A stretch of DNA of 16,026 nt. Source: DASZHC01 sp035938215 (GTDB lineage Bacteria > Verrucomicrobiota > Verrucomicrobiia > Chthoniobacterales > JAFAMB01). Positions 1 through 5,289 of the stretch are shown here, piece after piece. The stretch covers positions 1 through 16,026 of the forward strand of contig DASZHC010000164.1 of NCBI GenBank assembly GCA_035938215.1, given 5' to 3'. The stretch's first letter is position 1, and each line of letters opens with the position of its first letter. Position numbers and translations under genes: made by a program. The notes beneath the pieces are model-generated. The model made no database searches and was not told where the DNA came from. It worked only from the letters and a program-made list of their open reading frames with translations.

Positions 1-1
1 A

Positions 2-226
2 GACCCCATGAACGCCAAGAGACTTCCTACCTATGAGGAGGTGGCTGCCCAACTAGGGGTGAGCATTGGCTCGCTTACGACCCGGATCCATCGGCTGCGG
101 AAACAATACGCAGCAACCGTCCGTGAGGAGATTGGCCGCACGCTTTCAGACCCCGCTGATGTGGACACGGAAACTCACGAACTTTGCGAAGCTTTGATCG
201 CAGCCGAAGGCAGGGTAATACCATGA
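2..226 (+). CDS. ECF-like RNA polymerase sigma factor, C-terminal fragment (5' cut by window edge)
   Basis: The reading frame is open from the window edge, so this is the 3' end of a longer gene. The internal ATG at 8 is probably not the real start. The visible ~74 residues contain a sigma-70 region 4 type helix-turn-helix (TYEEVAAQLGVSIGSLTTRI, then HRLRKQYAATVREEI), which in family members binds the -35 element. It ends with an acidic tail (DTETHELCEALIAAEGRVIP). A Ser/Thr kinase gene begins 14 nt after the stop. A sigma-like gene directly followed by a kinase with a zinc-ribbon N-terminus is a recurring arrangement in soil Verrucomicrobiota-like and Acidobacteria-like genomes; that is recalled, not searched. 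Here the kinase partner is broken, so the pair is probably no longer a working regulatory unit. Confidence 0.75.
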   Translation, partial: DPMNAKRLPTYEEVAAQLGVSIGSLTTRIHRLRKQYAATVREEIGRTLSDPADVDTETHELCEALIAAEGRVIP

Positions 227-240
227 ACACGGCGCTCTAA

Positions 241-630
241 ATGAAGCAGCATGAAATACGTACTTGTGTAGTCTGTGGCGCCAAATTCTCTGCAACGAGC
301 GAGAGCGAGTTTTGTCCGGTATGCATGCTTCACAAGGCTGCCCCTGGCCTTGCGGAATCCGGCGAGTCTTCTTTCGAGGAAGCGGCCAAGGCGACACCGG
401 ACCAGCCATCGAAAAGATTTGACCACTACGAGCTAGCGACGGGTGAAGACGGGAAACCGGTCCAGTTGGGACGCGGTGCCATGGGGGTCACTTACAAGGC
501 GTTCGATATTAATCTGCACTGCCCTGCAGATGAAGGCAGGCGTTCGTGTTTCACGTACGAATACGTGAAAAAAGAACAACTGCTTCGTACAAACCACCAA
601 AGTGAAAACTGTCTCCCACCAAGTCGGTAG
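241..630 (+). pseudogene. Truncated Ser/Thr protein kinase (zinc ribbon plus glycine-rich loop only)
   Basis: The 129-codon ORF starts with a CxxC...CxxC zinc ribbon (C9, C12, C25, C28), then an acidic linker, then the beginning of a Hanks-type kinase domain. RFDHYELATGEDGKPVQLGR leads into the nucleotide-binding loop GRGAMGVTYKAFDI at about residues 77-90. Family members continue with the strand carrying the invariant ATP-binding lysine. Here recognisable sequence stops at about residue 95 (near base 525) and the rest is unrelated, Cys/Arg-rich and short. The catalytic loop (HRD) and DFG are absent, so it cannot be an active kinase. A deletion or rearrangement is likelier than a point frameshift, because no kinase sequence reappears downstream. 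It starts 14 nt after the sigma-like gene, as a second operon gene would. Confidence 0.75.
549..570. repeat. Perfect 9-bp-stem palindrome at the kinase breakpoint
   Basis: TTTCACGTA (549-557), loop CGAA, and TACGTGAAA (562-570) form a perfect hairpin. Read on the minus strand the loop is TTCG. No T-tract follows on either strand, so it is not a standard intrinsic terminator. It lies ~25 bases past the point where kinase similarity ends, so it may mark the rearrangement junction. Confidence 0.5.
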
Positions 631-697
631 GCTGAGGCGTATGCTGTTGGCGTCCATGCCTAGATGCTTGGCCAAGGCCAACCAGAAGGAGTTAAAT

Positions 698-1336
698 ATG
701 CAACATGCAGTGCATAATCGCGCCACCATCCATGTGGCTGACAGAACGGATGTAAACGGTAGGGTAACCGCTGATGAAGTGAACCTCGACCGATTTCACA
801 ATCGCATTCGCAAAGTATGCGCTTTAGTAGCAGGCAGATCCAAAGTCTATTTGCCGGCGGCGACGATGATTCTGATAGTGACGCTTGCTGTCCCGGCGAC
901 CGCCGAGGAACAAGTGCATTTTAAAGGATTCATACAAGGAAACGAAATCGACACGGTCCAAGGGTCCACACAATCGGCCGACGGCCAAACCATGGGAATT
1001 GCCACCCATATTGGTCACATATCATTCAACTAGCAGCTTACGGTAGACCTAACCAATGGAACTGGAACGGGGTCTGCTCAGTTGAAAGCAGACAATGGAG
1101 ACACCATCTTTACGACAGTTTCCGGCCAGTTTGAGCTGCTGAAGTCAACACCCCATGTTGGGAGCATATCGGAAATTAACACCATTACAGGTGGTACGGG
1201 TCAATTCGCGGGAGCCAAAGGGAGCTTTACCGTGGAGCGCTTCGTAATCGTACCACCCTCAAGCTTGGCAGGGTTCACCTCCGGCTCGTTCCACGGAAGC
1301 ATTTTTTTGCCGGGTGACGAAAGCGACGACGAGTAG
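698..1336 (+). pseudogene. Secreted beta-barrel-like protein interrupted by an in-frame TAG
   Basis: An AAGGAG ribosome site lies ~7 nt before the ATG at 698. Codons then run to a TAG at 1031-1033 (codon 112) and continue in the same frame to TAG at 1334-1336, giving a potential product of 212 codons including the amber position. The upstream part has a hydrophobic secretion signal after an unusually long N-terminal lead (VYLPAATMILIVTLAVPATA, ending near residue 69). The mature part reads as one continuous beta-rich domain across the stop: FKGFIQGNEID before it and QLTVDLTNGTGTGSAQLKA after it. Downstream comes TGGTGQFAGAKGSFTVERFV, a Gly-rich FAGAxGxF pattern reminiscent of allene-oxide-cyclase/dirigent-like barrels. 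Function is unknown. The simplest reading is a single nonsense mutation (for example CAG or AAG to TAG). Readthrough is possible but unsupported. Confidence 0.65.
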
Positions 1337-1337
1337 A

Positions 1338-1350
1338 GGTGTCTGGCACC
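1338..1350. repeat. Short palindromic motif GGTGTCTGGCACC
   Basis: The imperfect palindrome GGTG-TCTGG-CACC begins one base after the stop of the beta-barrel pseudogene. Similar GGTGTC..CACC ends are commonly seen at REP-like elements mobilised by REP-associated tyrosine transposases; that is recalled, not searched. No transposase is present in the window. Confidence 0.3.
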
Positions 1351-1762
1351 AATTCTCCTAGCACCTAACCTGTGTGGCGCTGCCCTAACGAATGCCGACG
1401 GTGGCGCCTTCCATGGGCGCCCTCCGCAGAACGGAGACGAGCACTGGGGTCGGGCCTGGTGCCGCTTGGGCGACAGATTCCAGAAAGGACCGGAAAGAGA
1501 CCACCAGTTTCTCGCCCGGCGGTGGGTTTTTCCCCGCAGTGGATGAATCTACCACTCCATAATTCCGAGACTGCTGAAACTTGGCGGCCCCAATCCTTGT
1601 GTAAACAGATGAACCTAGATTGGCGCGGTGATCCGAAGGCTCCATTTGATTGTTTAATTTCCGCCAGAGGTGCGGAAAGATGGTGAAGCAAGCGGCAAAA
1701 AAACGAAGCTCTCGTCATCGCCTTGCGCCAAGCCCTTGATAACGGAGAAGCGGCGGTTGCGC
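1351..1762. other. Non-coding stretch, no supportable gene
   Basis: About 410 bases with only overlapping, low-quality reading frames on both strands. These are rich in Arg, Ser and Pro and carry no recognisable motif or ribosome site. I see a small GGCGCC...GGCGCC inverted repeat at 1403-1421 but nothing terminator-like after it. The region is best read as decayed sequence between two pseudogenes. Confidence 0.6.
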
Positions 1763-1888
1763 ATGTCACTCAAAGGAAAATACGCACTAATTACTGGAAG
1801 CTCGCGAGGCATAGGCCGAGGGATCGCGCTGAAGTTGGCGGAGCCGGGCGTGAAGGTAGCAATCAACTACTGCCGCAATGAAGTCGCT
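1763..1888 (+). pseudogene. Short-chain dehydrogenase/reductase, N-terminal fragment
   Basis: From the ATG at 1763 the translation begins MSLKGKYALITGSSRGIGRG and continues to about AINYCRNEVA. This is the first beta strand and the TGxxxGIG dinucleotide-binding turn (T11-G18) of a classical SDR, followed by the second strand. Similarity stops at about codon 42 (base 1888). The frame stays open to 2113 but reads unrelated sequence, and in that part it overlaps the toxin-antitoxin remnant on the other strand. The Ser-Tyr-Lys catalytic residues and the rest of the ~250-residue enzyme are missing, so this is a 3'-truncated remnant. The likely cause is a deletion or insertion that joined it to the tail-to-tail toxin fragment. 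Confidence 0.7.
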
Positions 1889-1982
1889 TGGTCACATAGT
1901 TACTTTAAGGGAACTTTTGGAGCGCATCGGCAAACCATTTTTCGATGGCCTGCCGCCATAAACGGGTCCCCATGGCGCTACA

Positions 1983-2021
1983 TAGACCTGAAAACGGAAA
2001 CGGTACCAGCACTACCGATCC
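1983..2021 (-). pseudogene. MazF/PemK-like toxin, N-terminal remnant
   Basis: On the minus strand this stretch reads GSVVLVPFPFSGL, close to the conserved start of MazF/PemK-family mRNA interferases (typically GDVVLVPFPFTDL). It overlaps the 3' end of the antitoxin-like ORF in a shifted frame, which is the usual antitoxin-toxin arrangement. After the leucine the frame runs on into unrelated sequence and stops at 1905-1907. The remaining ~100 toxin residues are therefore gone and no RNase could be made. The call rests on a short motif plus the overlap with the antitoxin-like gene. Confidence 0.5.
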
Positions 2022-2200
2022 CGTTGAAGGTGCGACCACGCGGCGTCCTCCTCTGGGCGGTTCCAATCTTCAGCCAACGAGCGCTCGCTTACGATTGCGG
2101 TCTCGTGCGTTAGCGAGGTTGGTTCCTCGTCAAGAATCGTGACCAGCGCTCGACGTACACCGGCAACTTCGACTGGCTCAATAAAGTGTTTGCTACGCAC
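2012..2200 (-). CDS. Small antitoxin-like protein (orphaned)
   Basis: A GTG start at 2200 gives 62 residues ending at TAG (2014-2012). The last third (SERSLAEDWNRPEEDAAWSH) is the acidic, Trp-containing tail I associate with small antitoxins encoded just upstream of MazF/PemK toxins. The N-terminal part (VEVAGVRRALVTILDEEPTS) looks like a compact folded segment, but I cannot name the DNA-binding fold. The toxin reading frame overlaps its stop and is truncated after ~13 residues. Start choice is uncertain because the frame is open upstream through the tRNA-like remnant to 2287. It could be expressed as an orphan antitoxin or be as dead as its partner. Confidence 0.45.
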   Translation of the reverse strand: MRSKHFIEPVEVAGVRRALVTILDEEPTSLTHETAIVSERSLAEDWNRPEEDAAWSHLQRDR

Positions 2201-2202
2201 AG

Positions 2203-2230
2203 CGACCCTAACGGGATTCGAACCCGTGTT
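2203..2230 (-). pseudogene. tRNA 3'-end remnant (T-arm and acceptor strand)
   Basis: Read on the minus strand, ACGGG-TTCGAAT-CCCGT is a perfect 5-bp T-stem with a canonical 7-base T-loop. It is followed by TAGGGTCGC, which looks like a 3' acceptor strand with no encoded CCA. I could not find a matching 5' acceptor strand, D-arm or anticodon arm within 90 bases upstream, so this is not a complete tRNA. Such 3' fragments are often left as attachment-site duplications by tRNA-targeting integrative elements. It sits a few bases before the antitoxin-like ORF. Confidence 0.5.
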
Positions 2231-2556
2231 ACTGAGAGCGCATTCGGGCGCACGGAGTTTCGAAAAGCGCAAGAAGATTTCTCGCATCGCAGGCGAGTGA
2301 CGTGAGTCCTCTGACTAGGGCATACATCGGCTGGCTCAGAAGTGGCGCAGCGAAAGATTCATTCCCTTAGCTAGCGCGGGAATCGGAAGCTCCAGTCGCA
2401 GCGATCGCGTTCTTGCGGCGGGGATCACTGATCTTCCCCAGATAAAATGCCCCCCCTACAAGATGCCGATACGTCCTCAAACTTCGGCGGATTTGTTGTA
2501 AGAAATTGTTGTAATTCGGAGATTCAAAGTTTGTAAGTCACTCTATATCAACGGTA
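2231..2556. other. Intergenic stretch downstream of tRNA-Ala
   Basis: No coding frame is supportable here. The only pattern I see is a direct repeat of TTGTTGTAA at 2493-2501 and 2506-2514. No convincing terminator follows the tRNA on the minus strand. Confidence 0.5.
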
Positions 2557-2629
2557 TGGAGCCTAGGGGATTCGAACCCCTGACCTCCTCAATGCCATTG
2601 AGGCGCTCTACCAACTGAGCTAAGACCCC
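2557..2629 (-). tRNA. tRNA-Ala (anticodon GGC)
   Basis: The minus strand folds into a complete 73-nt cloverleaf. The acceptor GGGGTCT pairs with AGGCTCC (with G-U pairs). The D-arm is GCTC-AGTTGGTA-GAGC. The anticodon stem CCTCA/TGAGG closes the loop ATGGCAT with anticodon GGC. The variable loop is AGGTC, and the T-arm is AGGGG-TTCGAAT-CCCCT. The discriminator is A. CCA is not encoded (TACC follows), so it must be added post-transcriptionally. Anticodon GGC reads GCC and GCU alanine codons. The gene is divergent from the DUF2231 gene, with 120 bases between them. Confidence 0.95.
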
Positions 2630-2749
2630 AAAATGTAGGTAAAGAGATCGGACAATAACGCTATCCTGCGCGAAGGAAAGTGAAAATAATTCGTTTGCCC
2701 TGCGGACTTTCCACTGTGCATTAAACACCTTAAAAGCGAACGAATCCCT

Positions 2750-3292
2750 ATGTTCGAAATTCCAGATCCGATCCATCCGGCTATCGTGCACTTCCCGATC
2801 GTTTTAGTCTTTTTGGGAACATTAATCTCAATTTTGACAATCTTTACGCGACGAGGAGCTTTGCCACAGTTTACCGCATTTATCTTGATCCTTGCCGCCG
2901 GCGCGGCACAACTTGCTGTCATTACCGGCGGCGATCAGGCCGATGATGTGGTTCAACGGATGCCGGAATCAAGGCCTCTTATCTATCACCATGCGGAATG
3001 GGGCGAGCGGACGCGAACTGTTGCTGTTGTCGCTGCCTGCTGTGCTGTTGTTGCCCTGACCTTCTACAAGGCCCGGACCTTTCGAAGAGTGATGGCTTTC
3101 GTGACCACGGTTATTGCCGCGGGCGCTTGCTACTGCGCTTTGGAAGCCGCCGAGAGGGGTGCAGAGATGGTCTATCATCATGGAGTCGGAATCGAATTGA
3201 GACCCGCAAAGTCTACCGCTAATCCGAGCTCATCCCCAGAGATTCCGAACGCCACTGTGTCGCCTTCCAGCGGCTCGGCCTCAGGCACGTAG
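2750..3292 (+). CDS. DUF2231-family integral membrane protein
   Basis: The 180-residue product starts with the DUF2231 signature HPAIVHFPI (residues 9-17) at the head of the first membrane helix. It has four predicted hydrophobic helices at roughly 11-32, 40-58, 90-107 and 114-132. The conserved TGGDQAD turn (59-65) follows helix 2, a HHAEWGE loop (80-86) precedes helix 3, and a YHHGVG motif (142-147) follows helix 4. The last ~30 residues are Ser/Pro-rich and probably disordered. The family's function is not established; the conserved histidines suggest heme or metal binding in the inner membrane, which is inference. The ATG at 2750 is directly followed by the family motif, so I trust it despite a weak ribosome site. 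It appears to be a single-gene transcript. Confidence 0.85.
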   Translation: MFEIPDPIHPAIVHFPIVLVFLGTLISILTIFTRRGALPQFTAFILILAAGAAQLAVITGGDQADDVVQRMPESRPLIYHHAEWGERTRTVAVVAACCAVVALTFYKARTFRRVMAFVTTVIAAGACYCALEAAERGAEMVYHHGVGIELRPAKSTANPSSSPEIPNATVSPSSGSASGT

Positions 3293-3307
3293 CCTAGGTC
3301 GAGAAAG

Positions 3308-3385
3308 CGGCTCGCCAGGAGGCTCGCCCTACCGATGACCTGCCAGGGAGATGTCACCCGGTAGGGCGAAGCTCCCGCTGAGCCG
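3308..3385. repeat. 78-bp palindromic intergenic repeat
   Basis: Two 27-base arms (3308-3334 and 3359-3385) are inverted copies differing at only a few central positions. The outer six bases (CGGCTC/GAGCCG) and inner blocks (TCGCCCTACCG / CGGTAGGGCGA) match. A 24-base spacer separates them. As RNA this would fold into a long hairpin. It begins 15 bases after the DUF2231 stop, so it could act as a 3' end or mRNA-protecting element, but no T-tract follows. Size and structure suggest a REP/MITE-like genomic repeat. Confidence 0.75.
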
Positions 3386-3474
3386 CGGGGATGGGATAGG
3401 TTAACTCGGCGTGCAGGCAGCGGTAGTGGCAGATCTCCGAGTTGCCCGCCGGGTCTTGTGGTATTTTCTGCGAT

Positions 3475-4371
3475 ATGAACGCCTCCAGAATCGGTTTCGT
3501 TGGCCTGGGTCGAATGGGTGCAAACATGGCCCGTCGCATGCACGACTGCGGCCACCAGATTTCCGCGGTTTTCGACGCTAACAAAGAGCAGCTGGCGATA
3601 ATAGCGAAAGAGCTCGGAGCCAGCGCTGTTGATAGGGTCTCGGACGTAACCCGGCACTCGGATGTCATCTTTACCGTGGTCACCGATGATGCGGCGATGA
3701 GGGCTATCTTTTTCGGAACCGACAATCTCTTTACGGAACCGCGAGGAAAACTATTCATTAATTGCGCAACGATCAGTCCCAGTGTTCATGTCGAGGTTGA
3801 GAAAAAGGGGGAAGAACTAGGTGCGGAGGTCCTGGAAGCGCCGATGGCCTCAAGCCTGACTCAAGCCCGCGAGGGAAAACTCTACATGATGCTGGCTGGC
3901 AAAGAGGAAAGTTTTCGGAAAGCAGAGCCGCTGCTGAAGGATCTTACCATTTCTCTGCGCTACATCGGTGGCCCGGGGAAGGCCGCCGAACTGAAAGCCC
4001 TGGTGAATATGGTGATGAATATCAATACCGCCGGGTTGGCGGAAGGGCTGGGTTTGGCGGAGGCCTTGGGTCTCGACTTGAATGTTGTAAAAGAGGTGTT
4101 CTCTCAGACGGGAGCGAATTCGCGAGTTCTCGAGACTGATGGCGCGGATATGCTTGACCGAGAGCATTCGACTTTTTTTTCGGCCGCGCATGCCGCTAAA
4201 GATTCCGGGATCGCTCTGGACCTGGCGCGCGGGCAGGGGCTCTATCTTCCGCTGCTCGAGGCGTCAAAGCGCCAATATGATCGCATGGTGAAAGTCGGAC
4301 TCGGCGAGATTGATAAATCGGGGATCTCCGAGCTTACGTTCAAGTCGCGAAAAGCCGATGCCGGCCTGTGA
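3475..4371 (+). CDS. Beta-hydroxyacid dehydrogenase (3-hydroxyisobutyrate/glyoxylate reductase-like), NAD(P)-dependent
   Basis: The 298-residue product has the usual length of this family. The N-terminal Rossmann domain has GLGRMGANMARR (10-21). The substrate loop EAPMASSLTQAREGKL (121-136) corresponds to the family DAPVSGG..A..G. The catalytic Lys lies in GKAAELKALVNMVMN (K174), and the C-terminal helical domain has the AAKDSGIALDL cofactor/substrate motif (240-250). Enzymes of this family reversibly oxidise a beta-hydroxyacid such as 3-hydroxyisobutyrate, tartronate semialdehyde or 4-hydroxybutyrate. The substrate here cannot be assigned, because the usual SGG of the loop is replaced by ASS. 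I chose the ATG at 3475 because IGFVGLGRMG follows at once; a TTG 33 bases upstream would add a non-homologous lead. A hydrolase gene begins 16 bases after the stop and is probably co-transcribed. Confidence 0.85.
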   Translation: MNASRIGFVGLGRMGANMARRMHDCGHQISAVFDANKEQLAIIAKELGASAVDRVSDVTRHSDVIFTVVTDDAAMRAIFFGTDNLFTEPRGKLFINCATISPSVHVEVEKKGEELGAEVLEAPMASSLTQAREGKLYMMLAGKEESFRKAEPLLKDLTISLRYIGGPGKAAELKALVNMVMNINTAGLAEGLGLAEALGLDLNVVKEVFSQTGANSRVLETDGADMLDREHSTFFSAAHAAKDSGIALDLARGQGLYLPLLEASKRQYDRMVKVGLGEIDKSGISELTFKSRKADAGL

Positions 4372-4386
4372 AAACCGGTCCGATAC

Positions 4387-5289
4387 GTGGCTTATTGGCG
4401 CGTGGATGCTGCTGACTATACTACAGGGACGATCGAGGGACAGGATCGCCTCACGTTGTTTTGCCGTATTTGGAATCGCGACGCGGTTGCCGGCAAAGAT
4501 CTATTTCTCGTCCATGGGCTTGGAGAACATTCGGGAAGGTATGTGCATGTCGGAAGATATTTCGCGAAAGCTGGGTATCGAACGATTGCATTTGATTTGA
4601 GAGGTCATGGCCGGAGTGGAGGAAAACCGGTCTTCATAAAGCGTTATGAAGAGCTGGCCGCTGATGTTCAATCCGTCGTCAATCATTTCGGCGGGAATGC
4701 GTCGTTCTTATTTGGGCACAGCATGGGCGGCCAGTTGGTCCTTTGGGCCGCTCGACATTGCAGAATGAACCTGGCTGGGGTGATTGCAAGCGCTCCATGG
4801 CTGGGATTGGCCCAACCACCGCCGCGTTGGCAGGTTGTTCTGGCCCGTGTGCTTAACATGAGCCTGCCGGGGTTTCGCTTTTCAACAAATGTGGATCGCG
4901 CGAATTTATCCCATGATCAGGCGCATCTTGATTCGCTCGAGGATCTCGATCTGCTTCATGGATTCATCACAGTTCGATTCTATTTCGAAGCGATGAGGGC
5001 CGCCGAGCAGATCGTTCATAAGCCAGTGATTGATGTTCCCGTCTTGCTCGTGCAGGGAGGGGACGATCGTGTTACCTCCCGCGATACTGTTGAAGCGTTC
5101 TACAAGAAACTCAAAGCGCCTATAAAAACGCTGAAAATCTATCCCCGTCTGTTTCACGAGCTCCATAACGAGACGGAGAGGCGGGAAGTAATGGATTTTT
5201 TCCTGGACTGGATGAACTCGGTCTCGCGGCTTGACCCGACTATTCAAAGCGGATCCCTTGCGCAAGAGGAAGGTCGGGACCGTAGTTGA
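4387..5289 (+). CDS. Alpha/beta hydrolase, monoacylglycerol lipase/lysophospholipase-like
   Basis: The 300-residue product begins at GTG (4387). It has the monoglyceride-lipase signature HGLGEHSGRY (43-52) with the oxyanion-hole region, then FDLRGHGRSGG. The nucleophile elbow is GHSMGG with S112. The acid is D226 or D227 in QGGDDRVTS, and the catalytic His is H257 in RLFHELHNE. A cap region lies at about 140-210. Expected chemistry is hydrolysis of monoacylglycerols or lysophospholipids, in the cytoplasm since I see no signal peptide. The start is not certain: an in-frame GTG also lies at 4402. The gene follows the dehydrogenase by 15 bases. Its last ~16 codons overlap the 3' end of the convergent aldehyde dehydrogenase gene by 50 bp, and its final ~20 residues look non-conserved. 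Confidence 0.85.
   Translation: MAYWRVDAADYTTGTIEGQDRLTLFCRIWNRDAVAGKDLFLVHGLGEHSGRYVHVGRYFAKAGYRTIAFDLRGHGRSGGKPVFIKRYEELAADVQSVVNHFGGNASFLFGHSMGGQLVLWAARHCRMNLAGVIASAPWLGLAQPPPRWQVVLARVLNMSLPGFRFSTNVDRANLSHDQAHLDSLEDLDLLHGFITVRFYFEAMRAAEQIVHKPVIDVPVLLVQGGDDRVTSRDTVEAFYKKLKAPIKTLKIYPRLFHELHNETERREVMDFFLDWMNSVSRLDPTIQSGSLAQEEGRDRS

Noticed and set aside
1031..1033. TAG as a pyrrolysine codon
   Set aside because: No pyl genes are in view, the protein is not a methylamine methyltransferase, and a nonsense mutation is simpler in a region full of broken genes.
1365..1769. Minus-strand ORF of 134 codons in the 1.35-1.76 kb gap
   Set aside because: It is rich in Arg/Ser/Pro/Cys with no ribosome site, no recognisable fold and competing frames on the other strand.
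1702..1776. Plus-strand fragment reading NEALVIALRQALDNGEAAVA just before the SDR remnant
   Set aside because: It looks helix-like, but its frame has a stop at 1684 and overlaps the SDR start in another frame. It is too short to assign and may be chance.
2203..2330. Complete tRNA containing the T-arm at 2203-2230
   Set aside because: No 5' acceptor strand, D-arm or anticodon arm of correct spacing could be paired; a CCCTA further upstream is too distant and mismatched.
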